Below are positions 22,167 through 33,108 of a stretch of DNA of 64,000 bases, piece by piece (position 1 is the stretch's first letter; every line of letters starts with the position of its first letter). The translations under genes and the position numbers were made by a program. The stretch comes from Platerodrilus igneus (Eukaryota; Arthropoda; Insecta; Coleoptera; Lycidae). The stretch is from positions 94,501 through 158,500 of the forward strand of contig JARFIW010001177.1 of assembly GCA_036346225.1 (NCBI GenBank). Direction: 5' to 3'. The notes under the pieces were generated by a model. The model was not told the origin of the DNA and ran no database searches. It saw only the letters and a list, made by a program, of their open reading frames with translations.

Positions 22167-22263
22167 TATAAATGGAGCTGAAATAGGTCAATTAGGAACA
22201 GTCAGTAGTTTCACTAATAACCAGTAACCTTCCATCTGAGCGTTGAGGTCCAAACATGTAAGT
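22167..22263 (+). promoter_or_regulatory. Candidate TATA/initiator promoter and short first exon
   Basis: A TATAAAT box (22167-22173) is followed 35 bp later by TCAGT (22202-22206), the arthropod initiator consensus. A short leader then reaches a good splice donor GTAAGT at 22258, placed so that the first ATG (22256-22258) straddles the exon end. A possible acceptor (gatccccag) lies near 22407, followed by a frame of some 40 codons (FEDTPKLFKVLLRH) of unknown identity. It could equally be an old LTR promoter. Confidence 0.3.
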
Positions 22264-23203
22264 TTTTTCATTATACTCGCTTGATGTGCATAAATGTATA
22301 GCATTTGCTTCGCATTATAACTATGTCAAATTATTATATCTCAAATTGTGTGTTAATAGACAGTGCTAAGTGTTGCTCTTCGCTTTAATTTAATTTCGAT
22401 CCCCAGTTTGAGGACACCCCAAAGCTTTTCAAAGTTCTCTTGCGGCACATGCGAGTGCTCAGATTACTCCCGTACTACCATCAAACCTACACTGTGACAG
22501 TATACAGAGACGAACACAATTAAAGCTTGTACTATTTAAAGTTAAAATTAACAGTGAAACGTACCTTAAATAATAAATTGAAAAAGTGTCTAATTTTGAA
22601 TTTTTAAATATGTTGTAGTAAGAGTTCTGAAGCTATTGAAAATATAATAAAACTTTTTTAAAAACCAACACCAAGGGACTAAGACATAATTCGTGTCACA
22701 CGTCTAAACGATCAAGGTTGTGCGAAAATACCGGTATGTTTGATCCGGCGAATCAAAACTATGACGTCATATGTTAGCTGTCGACTACGTTGTCAAACGT
22801 TGAAAATATGTCCAGTATTTAGATATAAACATACACAGATTGTTCCTATATATAGATACACGCCTACAAACCATTTCCCAAACTTCCTTGTTTTGTAACA
22901 AAACAACAGAGTTCAACAAATTAGAAAAAAAAAGTTTTTCATTTAGATACACTACTATTTATTGCTACGGTGTATATGAATGCTTTTAGAAACTCCGATC
23001 ATGTACCATACACTTCCTAAGTTGTTATGTAGCAAAGCATATTTTCGTAGAGAAGTAATTAAGGTTAGGTAACTAAAATATGTGATATTTACTTTTGCTT
23101 GCATTGCATCTGAAAAATAATGACGATATGAAAGCACCTACCAAGTTAACAGTTCTAAATTTAGCTAAAATTATTAAAAAACTGGTTCTGTTTTTAGCAA
23201 TAT
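22264..23203 (+). other. AT-rich region flanking the 23-33 kb element
   Basis: Apart from the possible exon after 22407 mentioned under the candidate promoter, nothing is recognised. It ends with the target duplication atat at 23200-23203. Confidence 0.45.
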
Positions 23204-24994
23204 TGTAACATTTTTATTTTTCAGTCGTAATTTAATTGCATTGAATTACAAAAATAATGCGCTAAGCGTGCATTGTTCCTTAGGGATCTAATTATATTAA
23301 TATATCTGTGTCGCATAAAGCTATTTCCAAGTACATCTCTATTTGATTGTTTCGTGTTCCCCCCTCTGACGGCGCGACCGCTCGGCTAGGGTTTTCGACA
23401 AACAGTCGGCCGCCTACAACAGCTGTGTTAAGATGTATTTTCGGCTGGAGGCTGGCAACCTTCGCATCGGCTATTAATCGTTGGGATATCTTCTAATAAC
23501 GGTTGGTAAAGTATATATTATACAAATTAATGTAATTTGAGGTAATTTATTTAGCGCGACCTGTAGAACGCGACCTGTAGAACGCGACCTGTAGAATGCG
23601 ACAAAATATAATTCGACAATGTAGAATGCAACGATAAAGAATGAAACAAATATAATTCGTCATCTAGGATCCAAAGAATTACCGTTAGTTAGGAACAGTT
23701 GATTTGAAATTTGCCTCATAAGAAATTTGTCTGATAAGAAATTATGGAAGATATTTGGATGCAGTCGTTTCAAATTAGAATAGCTGGTAACTTTGCTTGA
23801 AGAACAGAAATCCCGTCTCAATTTGTTGTCAAGCGGCTAATGCAGTTTTTGGTTCATAATTAGCTGTAAGATTTTTAAAGTTTAGAACACGTAAACTTGC
23901 TTTTATGTTTAGTACAAACAAATTCTGTAAATTTCAATTAATTGTTAAGCTGGTTTCACAAGTTGTAAAACAAAATTTTGTCGAATTAGCTTTCTAAAAT
24001 AACATGCTTTGTTCCATATGAATCTTCTTTAAGTTCAACGTAGGTTTTCGACGTCATATTTTTCTGTTTTGCACAGTTGACAGATGTTGTCTTGAAAGCA
24101 AATGCTTTGAGCAGCTGTATTGCAGTTTAAACAAACATGCCTATTTTTGTGATTAGCTTTATCTATATATAGATTATTAAACGTAAATATGAAAGTTCAA
24201 ATTCTCATTGTGTTAGGTTCTAGTAATTTGTTATCTACCTGAAAAGATCTGCCCAGGTTAGAATTTAATTCACTGTATTATGCTTACAAATCATTATCAC
24301 TTTAATTTGTAAAACAAGTTCATGTTTAAAGTAAAGTTGGTTGATTAATGAAAGAAAAAAGGAAAGTTAAGACTTTAACTTTGATGTAGTTGATTATGAC
24401 AATTTACTGTAACAAGTTCCGATATTTTAAAAGAGTTTTTTTAGTAAACGTTTAGTTCAAAATCTAAAACTTTTATTTTGGTCAAATGCGATCAAATCTA
24501 ATTACATTAAGCTAAAATTTTTCAGAGTAATAATTTGATGCCAATATTATATTGGAAATATTTTTTTTATTATTTCTTTATATTTTTTTATAGGACACAA
24601 ATGGTGTTCTACTTTTTTATTTATTTAATCTTAGCAATTTCGTACAGGAGCTGCGTCTTATCTTAATAAGACAGGTTTTTGTTAACGAAGGCGAACATTT
24701 TATCTTTGGGTTTCCACGTCCGCCTTTAGAACTGTGCTTTGCAATTATCGTAATTATCTCAGGACATGGTGGCGCCTATTTGATTTAGCTTAACTTTGGT
24801 TTGCAAACAGAATTCAACTCCCCCCCCCCACTTCTCATTGCTCTACCCAGGAATAGACCCCTAGCTATGTCGGAAGACTTTGTTCTCTAGCGCCATAATG
24901 TAAAAAAAAAAGAAAAGACGTTTCAGTCTTTTTTTAAAACAGAAGTCGTTTCAGTGGCACCCATCCAACGTAAGGCCTAGCAAAAATAGTTACA
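23204..24994 (+). repeat. 5' LTR, 1791 bp
   Basis: It starts TGTAACATTTTTATTTTTCA and ends AAAAATAGTTACA, with terminal TGTAAC/GTTACA inverted repeats. It contains three tandem copies of a 14-bp unit gcgacctgtagaac at about 23555-23597, against two in the other LTR, which accounts for the 14-bp length difference. The last 100 bp contain degenerate copies of the primer-site sequence. Confidence 0.95.
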
Positions 24995-24995
24995 C

Positions 24996-25013
24996 TGGCG
25001 CCCAACGTGGGGC
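24996..25013 (+). promoter_or_regulatory. tRNA primer-binding site
   Basis: The sequence tggcgcccaacgtggggc begins one base after the 5' LTR. It is the expected position and start (TGG) for annealing of the 3' end of a tRNA primer. Confidence 0.85.
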
Positions 25014-25412
25014 TTCAAAATTTGTTTGCTCAAAATTTATTTTGCTTCGAAAATTGTTTGCTCAAAATTTACTTAGTTTTAAAATTTGTTTGTTTAAATT
25101 TGCTATTAGTTTCGAAATTTGTTTGTTTAAATTTGCTGATGATCTTGAAATTTGTTTTGGCATAAGTTTAGTTGAGACATTGGCCCTCCTTCAGTCAATT
25201 AATTACCTTAGTCAAATTTATTTTTAACTTTAATTTTATTTTGACCCAATAAAGATTTTATTTGATATTGTTTTGGCAAAAACCTATTTTTACCAAATAC
25301 ACTTTTTGACTTTGACCTTTAGTTGCCCGAATTTGTTTTGACGATTTTCGTAAGGCTTAAATCATTTAGATTTATCAATTTGATTTCATTAAAATATTAA
25401 ACTATTACAATC
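25014..25412 (+). repeat. Repetitive leader between primer site and gag
   Basis: Reiterated phrases such as caaaatttgtttgctcaaaa, cgaaaattgtttgctc and cgaaatttgtttgtttaaat recur with a period of roughly 40 bp up to about 25160. An open frame across it (25042-25227) reflects the repeat and is not a gene. Confidence 0.6.
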
Positions 25413-26440
25413 ATGTCTGAAAAGTTCCAAATTGTTTGTTTACTTAAAGAGGAACTGGAATATGAACTAAGAATCAGAGGAGTAGTGAGCGAGAGACCAG
25501 TTCTGGAAAAAATAAAAATTTTAGGAAGACTGTTAGCTAAAGAAGTCGATAAGCCTGGTTGTCTGATTGACCTTTCGACTTATGAAGTAGATTTTGCAAC
25601 GGAAAGTAAGGAGATTTCTGTTTCAGTTGAGTCAGTTCGAAATGTTTTGTCCGAATTTGAAGGTGATTCGTTAGATTCAATTTTTAGGAGAGCTTGTTCA
25701 AGGTTGATTCACGTTTCTGGTCGAGTTAAGCGTATGAAAATTCCTTCAATCAATTCAGAGGAAGCCATTAGGTTCAGAAATAAGACCGTAGCAACCATAC
25801 TAACCCTAGAGGCTGAGTTATATGATAAAGTCAATAAGAGTATGGAGTCCACTAATGTTGATCGGTCTGTTGTAGTATCACCTTCGGTTGATAGTGTGCC
25901 TACCCATTCTATTTTGTATGTAACACCTTCTTTACCTATAGGTTCGTGGCCCGTAAAATTTACAGGAGACCCTAAATAATTATATTCATTTTTAAATAGA
26001 GTCAGCGAATTAGCACAATCTCGTAAGGTACCCGAAGCTGATTTATTTGGATCAGCATGAGAACTTTTTGTGGGAAATGCTTTGATTTGGTTTAGAACTG
26101 TGAAAAATTCGTTGAGAGATTGGAACTCATTAGTAGAACGTTTAAAGGAAGATTTTTTACCCGGTTTTTCAGATGATGATATTTGGGAAAAAATTAAAAA
26201 TCGTTGTCAAGGTAAAGATGAAAGTATTGTTTTATTTGTTGCGCATATGCAAACTTTATTTAGTAGACTTAATAATGAACCAGCAGAAGTCACTAAAGTT
26301 AAGATGATAAGAAAAAATTTGATTCCTGATTTTATTTCAGCACTTGCGTTGTTGGACATTCAAGATGTACCTACCTTAGTAAGGCTATGCAAAAAATTAG
26401 AAGAAGCCTCTTTGATGAAACTAAACTCAGTTTCTGCATC
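25413..26440 (+). pseudogene. gag N-terminal and capsid region with two in-frame stops
   Basis: The ATG at 25413 follows a tacaatc leader and opens the gag frame (MSEKFQIVCLLKEELEYELR, the N-terminal helical part). The frame runs 188 codons to TAA at 25977, is readable again with LYSFLNRVSELAQSRKVPEA, meets TGA near 26058, then continues in the same frame with ALIWFRTVKNSLRDWNSLV, LKEDFLPGFSDDDIWEKI and RCQGKDESIVLFVAHMQTLF, the classical Ty3/gypsy capsid C-lobe. The stops are single-base changes without frameshift, so the decay looks recent. Confidence 0.85.
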
Positions 26441-28112
26441 TTCTAGTAAGCCTAACAAGTCTTGTAGTTCTTCTAAGCATCCATTCGAGACTAAACATCC
26501 CGTTTTGAACGAAAAAGTTTATGCAGTTAAGAGTAGGGTTTATCAGAATAAATTAGTTAATCCTCAAGTACAAGTAATGGATAAAGGTACTTCCGAGTCT
26601 TCAGTTTTCAATTCGTTCGGTCCTGATAAGAAAAATAATTTTGCTTGGAATTGCTCCCGTAATGGACATTGGTTTAAAGATTGTAGAGCACCCAAAAAGA
26701 TTTTTTGCTTTGGATGTGGTCGAAAAGGTGTTAAGGCAACGTCGTGTCCACAATGTTCAAAAAAACTAGTAAAGCGGCAGGTGCATGGTAGTCGGCATTC
26801 TGTTTCGCGTGATAAGGCTACAGTTATGTTATGTAAACAAGAAAAATATTTTTGCAAAGATGATTGGTCGAGATGGCTTACAGTTGTAAAAAATTTTTGT
26901 CAGAATTCTTCGAAGCCTAAGAATAATTCGTTGTTCATAGAAAAGCAGTGTGATAATCGACCTTACATTATGGTGAAATTGTTTGATAGAGATATTACCG
27001 GTTTTCTAGATTCAGGATGCACTACCTCAGTGGTTGGATCCTTAGCTCTTTCGATGATTGAAAAGTTAGACTTAAAAATTTTTAGTTCAGCAAAGACAGG
27101 TATTACTACCGCTGATGGTTCAGTAAAGTCCGTTTTAGGTTCTGTTGATTTACCAATTTGTGTGGAAAAGGATTGTCGTATTCTTAATGCATTAATGGTC
27201 CCGTCCCTACCTCATGCTTTCATATTTGGTAGTGATTTTGCAAAATTATTTGGTGTAGTTGCCGATTTTAAGAACAATAAATGGTTTAATCAGAGCAATA
27301 TTGAGAATAGTATTGTGTATTTAGGTTCATCCTCTATCCCTTTGAGCACTAATGATTACTTGTTTGATTTGCATGACCTTTCAGATGTTCAGTGTGTGCA
27401 AGCACAAGAGATTATAGATTCGTTCAATGAAATTAGCAGTGATGATAGGTTGGGACATACTAACCTGATCGAAATGGATACTGATACAGGTAATGCTAAG
27501 CCCTTCCATAAGAAACCACATGTAATGTCACCATATATGAGTAAGATATTGAATGATGAGTTGGACGACATGCTTAGACTCAATGTTATGGAACCGTGTA
27601 TTAGTCCGTGGTCATCCCCAGTATTGTTGGTTAAGAAGGCAGATGGAGAATATCGTTTCTGTTTTGATGGTAGAGCCTTGAACGACCTAACTGTTCACGA
27701 TTCGTATCCACTTGCGAATGTAGATAGAATTCTCAATATGTTGAGAGGTGCAAACTATATTTCGTCACTTGATTTGAGAAAATCGTTTTGGCAAGTCCCT
27801 CTTAGTGAGTCATCTAAAGATAAGACTGCTTTTAGTATTATTTCGCGAGGACAGTATAGATTCACGTGTATGCCATTTGAGTTGAAGAATGCTGCGCAGA
27901 CGCAACAGCGATTAGTAGATGCGATTTTTGGTCCACGTTTTGAACCTCATGTATTTTGCTATTTGGACGACATAATTCTATGTTCGTCGTCGTTTGAAGA
28001 ACATCTGAAATTATTGTCGGAGGTTAAGCAACGTTTAAAAGAGGCTAACCTTACTATAAATATAGGAAAATGTGAATTCTTCAAAAGTCACTTAAATTTT
28101 TGGGTTATATAG
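26441..28112 (+). pseudogene. Gag nucleocapsid, protease and RT of the 23-33 kb element
   Basis: One continuous frame with gag, so Gag-Pol would be a single polyprotein. Nucleocapsid: a first knuckle NCSRNGHWFKDC (its first Cys changed to Ala) and a second motif CFGCGRKGVKATSCPQC with CxxC...CxxC spacing and no His. Protease: GFLDSGCTTSVVG, an LDSG active site, and AFIFGSDFAKLFGVV as the C-terminal segment. RT: WSSPVLLVKKADGEYRFCFD, motif A ISSLDLRKSFWQVPL, motif B MPFELKNAAQTQQRLV, and motif C CYLDDIILCS with both Asp intact. The frame ends at 28112 by a one-base slip in the A/T run near 28095. The core is intact; the defect is the frameshift. Confidence 0.92.
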
Positions 28113-28876
28113 TAGGTTCAAATTCACTTCGTACAGACCCCGATAAAATATCAGCTATGGTTAACTTTCCTCGACCGAAAACCACGACGAAAGTTAAGAG
28201 GTTCATTGGAATGTGCAGTTGGTATCGTCGCCTTATAAAGAATTTTTCGTCATTAGTTTCGCCCATTAATGATCTCGTTAAGAAAAAGAAAAAAGGTCAA
28301 ACTGTAAATTGGAGCCCGGAGGCAGAAAATTCGTTTGTGGTAATTAAGCAAGCCTTAGTTTCGGCACCTCTTCTTTCACAGCCAGATTATTCGGCACTCT
28401 TTATTGTCGAATGCGACGCCAGTAACACTGGGTTAGGTGCTGTGCTGATACAGAATATAAGAGGAGAAGAACGTGTAATTTCGTACGCAAGTAAAACCCT
28501 AAGCCGTACGGAGCGCAATTATTCCACCACAGAAAAAGAGTGTTTAGCAGTTATTTTTGCAATTGAAAAATTTCGTCCGTGGGTAGAAGGTGTTCGATTT
28601 ACAGTCGTTACTGATCATTTTTTGTTACTTTGGTTGAGTAATCTTCAGAATCCCACTGGAAAACTTGCCAGATGGTCTGTTCGATTAAGGCAACATTCAT
28701 TTGATTTAGTACATAAGAAAGGAAAATTTAATATAGTCCCAGATTGTCTTAGTCGAGCTGTTCCTATAGAAAATCCTGAAATTAATTTAGTAGAGATCAA
28801 ACTTGATAATGTAGGCTTGTGGTATGAATCCTTACGAAAGAAAATTTTGTCGTCACCTAAAAGCTACCCACAATGA
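28113..28876 (+). pseudogene. RT connection and RNase H of the 23-33 kb element
   Basis: After the slip the next frame picks up immediately (GYIVGSNSLRTDPDKI), then FIGMCSWYRRLIKNFSSL of the connection, and RNase H with FIVECDASNTGLGAVL, TTEKECLAVIFAIEKF and VVTDHFLLLWLSN. These hold the acidic Asp, Glu and Asp positions of the active site. It ends at a TGA at 28874 between RNase H and integrase. Only one base separates it from a continuous Gag-Pol. Confidence 0.9.
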
Positions 28877-30075
28877 AAAGTGAAAGATGGTTTTATTTTC
28901 AAGTTTATTCCTTCCAAATTACCTCATTCGGCGAATATTGTAGAGTGAAAGCACTTAGTACTGAAATCTCAGCGTAAAGATGTCATTAAATCATGTCATG
29001 ACCCCCCTACAGCAGGACATTTTGGTTCCTTAAAAACTTTGTCTCGTGTCCAAGAATTGTATTATTGGCCAAAAATGATTTTTGATGTACGTAAGTTTCG
29101 TCGGAAATGTTTGATTTGTGGTGTTCAAAAACCACCAAATAAAAGTCCCCTTGGCATGGTGGGAAAGGAAAAAGAGGTTAGATTTCTGTTCCAAACTATT
29201 GCGTCAGATTTGATTGGTCCGTTCCCTCGTTCCAAACGCGGACAAAAATGGCTTTTAATTGTTGGTGACTTGTTCTCGAAGTATTCGATTTTACAACCTT
29301 TGCGCAGTGCCAAGGCACATTTAATTGAAAAATTTTTAGAAGAAAAAGTGTTTCTCGTTTACGGCGTACCACAATTTGTTATTTGTGATAATGGTCCACA
29401 GTTGATTGGTCGTGTTTTTAAAGCTTTGTGTGCAAAGTACGAAATCGAAAAGATTTGGTACAACGCTGTTTATGCTCCTCAATGCAATTTTGTGGAAAGG
29501 ATTAATAAGACAGTTGATACTGCAATCCGTCCATACGTAGAAGAACATGATACGTGGGATATTGAGATATCAAAAATTCAGTATGCAGTTAATTCAGCGA
29601 AACACGAATCCACCAACTATTCGCCAAATCTTTTAGTCTTTGGTCGTCAGGTACCCTTAAGTGGAAAAGCTTATAGTAACAATTTTGAACCCGGTAAAGA
29701 TGTTGATGTCGTTTCTAGCAGTAGACCTTCCTATGTTTTGGATCGTCAATCTTTGTTTGATTTTTAGGGAATGTCCGTGAAAATTTACATGTAGCTTATC
29801 AACGTTCGAGTAAACGCTACAATCTTAGAAGAAGAGACATTTCATTTCAAGTTGGAGAAAGAGTATGGAGGACCAATAAGGTACTTTCGAGTGCTGGTGA
29901 TAAATTCTCCGCTAAGTTAGCTCCAAAATTCGTTTTGTGCAAAGTTCGAAAAAACATTCAAATTTAGTATATGAATTAGAGAATGGGGATGGATCAAAAG
30001 CCGGAAAATGGCATGTTAAGGACTTGAAACCCTTTGCTGCATCAGATCCAGATGAAACTGATGATCCTGAAGATT
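28877..30075 (+). pseudogene. Integrase of the 23-33 kb element
   Basis: The zinc domain: HDPPTAGHFG and CLICG give the H-H-C-C set (about 28995-29120). The catalytic core in the 242-codon frame 29039-29767 has ASDLIGPFPRS (first Asp), FVICDNGPQLIG (second Asp) and QCNFVERINKTVDTAIRP (Glu), so the DDE triad is present. A stop interrupts the N-terminal part at about 28948. After the TAG at 29765 the C-terminal domain continues in frame (RYNLRRRDISFQVGERVWRT), then a frameshift near 29940 disturbs the last 40 residues (ending about 30075). No env or chromodomain is evident after it. Confidence 0.9.
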
Positions 30076-31318
30076 AGTTCCCGTTCAGTCATTTCTTTGA
30101 TTATAAGTAAATCAGTTGTTTGCTTGTTTCGTTTAGTTCTGATTTTTGATTTAGTATGGTCTTAACTAATACTAAATGAAGACTGTCCTTTCGCAACTTA
30201 TTTTGTTCGAAAATTTTGTATATTAGTTTTGTAGTGTACATTGATGTACATACTAGTTAAGTTTGTCGCGCGTTAATAGAAGATATTATTAGAAAGTAGA
30301 AATAAGTCGACTATATATATTGTTAGTTCTGATTTCTACATAATTTGGTAGAGAGAATATTGGCATATTCTTTCCTTTGTTTTCGACCTTTCTTTAATTT
30401 TTGTTTGATAAGGTCAGAGGTTTGCATGGTGAACCTCACCATTTGATCCATCACTAATAGGTGTTGATGTTGGAAAATTGGTGATAGGATAATCAGTAGG
30501 GTGAAGGAGATTCCAGTCCTGACTGGTTCGGTTTTATACTCAAAGTTTTGGGTTGAGAGATAATTGTGTAGGAGTTTAAGTTTAGTAAAAACAAGACTTT
30601 TAGCACCTTGAGTTATGGGGGTGATGTGCACTCACTTCCGTTTTTTTGTAAGTAACCTGTTGGTTGGTTACTTTAGTTTTGATTATCACTTTGAGATGAT
30701 AATATTTTGTATTCGATTTTTGTAAGTAACCTGTTGGTTAGTTACTTTAGTTTTGATTATCACCTTGAGATGATAATATTTTGAATTGTGATGCTGTTTT
30801 GATATAGTAGCGTCCTTTTTGGTTGATAAAGTTGCTTGAGCTCCAGGAAGTGGAGTTGTTATTTTTGGGAAATTTAGATAATTTGTGTTGTGTTTAGTTA
30901 TAGTTGGTAGATACTGGCTTCGGTAGGAGTAAGAAAGTTCTTGCTCTAGTAAAAGAGTTCCTTTAAATTTAAGATTAGACTGATTTTTTTTTGGTCCAGT
31001 GGAGTGTTTGACTTTTTAATTTGACTTCTCTCGATTTTGACTTATACCGGTTGTGACTCCCCGATTTTGTCTCCCTATGGACGTTTGGTACACGTAGTTA
31101 CCGACACACTCAAATTTGTATATTTTTGCCCCCCTCGTTTTCATAGTTTCGTAGTTATTCTGGATGTTGAATAAATTAGTAATTCTGATTCGTAAAGTAT
31201 GATGTTTAGTAGATATTTGTGATGTCAGTTGAGAGTTTAATAAAAACTCTTATCAAATTAAAAAAAAATCTTTTGTTTTTTTTTGCTTAAAATTTTGTTG
31301 TAAAAGATTTTTTCTTTT
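30076..31318 (+). other. 1.2-kb non-coding region between pol and 3' LTR
   Basis: No sense-strand gene is recognisable where env would be. There is a 74-bp tandem duplication at 30643-30790. An antisense frame of 102 codons at 30323-30631 (MHITPITQGAKSLVFTKLKL at its start, basic C-terminus) is open but has no recognised domain; I treat it as unproven. Confidence 0.6.
30643..30790 (+). repeat. 74-bp tandem duplication in the 3' region
   Basis: Two copies, starting at 30643 and 30717, share tttttgtaagtaacctgttg, ttactttagttttgattatc and tgagatgataatatttt, with only a few differences. Confidence 0.9.
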
Positions 31319-31331
31319 AGGATAGGGGTAG
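31319..31331 (+). promoter_or_regulatory. Polypurine tract
   Basis: The purine-rich aggataggggtag abuts the 3' LTR start TGTAAC. This is the expected site of plus-strand DNA priming. Confidence 0.8.
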
Positions 31332-33108
31332 TGTAACATTTTTATTTTTCAGCCGTAATTTAATTGCATTGAATTACAAAAATAATGCGCTAAGCGTGCA
31401 TTGTTCCTTAGGGATCTAATTATATTAATATATCTGTGTCGCATAAAGCTATTTCCAAGTACATCTCTATTTGATTGTTTCGTGTTCCCCCCTCTGACGG
31501 CGCGACCGCTCGGCTCTGGTTTTCGACAAACAGTCGACCGCCTGCAACAGCTGTGTTAAGATGTATTTTCGGCTGGAGGCTGGCAACCTTCGCATCGGCT
31601 ATTAATCGTTGGGATATCTTCTAATAACGGTTGGTAAAGTATATATTATACAAATTAATGTAATTTGAGGTAATTTATTTAGCGCGACCTGTAGAACGCG
31701 ACCTGTAGAATGCGACAAAATATAATTCGACAATGTAGAATTCAACGATAAAGAATGGAACAAATATAATTCGTCATCTAGGATCCAAAGAATTACCGTT
31801 AGTTAGGAACAGTTGATTTGAAATTTGCCTCATAAGAAATTTGTCTGATAAGAAATTATGGAAGATAATTTGGATGCAGTCGTTTCAAATTAGAATGGCT
31901 GGTAACTTTGCTTGAAGAACGGAAATCCCGTCTCAATTTGTTGTGAAGCGGTTAATGCAGTTTTTGGTTCGTAATTAGCTGTAAGATTTTTAAAGTTTAG
32001 AACACGTAAACTTGCTTTTATGTTTAGTACAAACAAATTCTGTAAATTTCAATTAATTGTTAAGCTGGTTTTACAAGTTGTAAAACAAAATTTTGTCGAA
32101 TTAGCTTTCTAAAATAACATGCTTTGTTCCATATGAATCTTCGATAAGTTCAACGTAGGTTTTCGACGTCATATTTTTCTGTTTTGCACAGTTGACAGAT
32201 GTTGTCTTGAAAGCAAATGCTTTGAGCAGCTGTAATGCAATTTAAACAAACATGCCTATTTTTGTGATCAGCTTTATCTATACATAGATTAGTAAACGTA
32301 AATATGTAAGTTCAAATTCTCATTTTGTTAGGTTCTAGTAATTTGTTATCTACCTGAAAAAATCTGCCCAGGTTAGAATTTAATTCACTGTGTTATGCTT
32401 ACAAATAATTATCACTTTAATTTGTATAACAAGTTCATGTTTAAAGTAAAGTTGGTTGATTAATGCAAAAAAAAAGGAAAGTTAAGACTTTAACTTTGAT
32501 GTAGTTGATTATGACAATTTTCTGTTACAAGTTCCGATATTTTAAAAGAGTTTTTTTAGTAAACGTTTAGTTCAAAATCTAAGACTTTCATTTTGGTCAA
32601 ATGCGATCAAATCTAATTACATTAAGCTAAAATTTTTCAGAGTAATAATTTGATGCCAATATTATATTGGAAATATTTTTTTTATTATTTCTTTATATTT
32701 TTTTATAGGACACAAATGGTGTTCTACTTTTTTATTTATTTAATCTTAGCAATTTCGTACAGGAGCTGCGTCTTATCTTAATAAGACAGGTTTTTGTTAA
32801 CGAAGGCGAACATTTTATCTTTGGGTTTCCACGTCCGCCCTTAGAACTGTGCTTTGCAATTATCGTAATTATCTCAGGACATGGTGGTGCCTATTTGATT
32901 TAGCTTAACTTTGGTTTGCAAACAGAATTCGACTTACTCCCCCATTTCTCATTGCTCTACCCAGGAATAGACCCCTAGCTATGTCGGAAGACTTTGTTCT
33001 CTAGCGCTTTAATGTAAAAAAAAAGGAAAAGACATTTCAGTCTTTTTTTAAAACAGAAATTGTTTCAGTGGCACCCATCCAACGTAAGGCCTAGCAAAAA
33101 TAGTTACA
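31332..33108 (+). repeat. 3' LTR, 1777 bp
   Basis: A near-identical partner of the 5' LTR with the same TGTAAC start and GTTACA end, followed by the atat target duplication at 33109-33112. It has two copies of the 14-bp gcgacctgtagaac unit. Confidence 0.95.

Larger units (their letters stand above)
23204..33108 (+). mobile_element. Near-complete 9.9-kb Ty3/gypsy element with 1.78-kb LTRs
   Basis: The boundaries are clear: atat target duplication, LTR beginning TGTAAC and ending GTTACA, primer site, repetitive leader, gag, protease, RT, RNase H, integrase, 1.2 kb of non-coding DNA, purine tract, second LTR, atat. The two LTRs differ by roughly 2% by eye, so this is the youngest retroelement in the window. 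The pol reading frame nevertheless has at least two gag stops, one frameshift at the RT/RNase H border, and stops before and after the integrase core, so this copy is not autonomous. A solo LTR of the same family is at 38.5-40.3 kb. Confidence 0.95.

Noticed and set aside
25042..25227. 61-codon frame with repeated FEICLFKFA units
   Set aside because: It is the translation of the short-period DNA repeat in the leader before gag, upstream of a better gag start.
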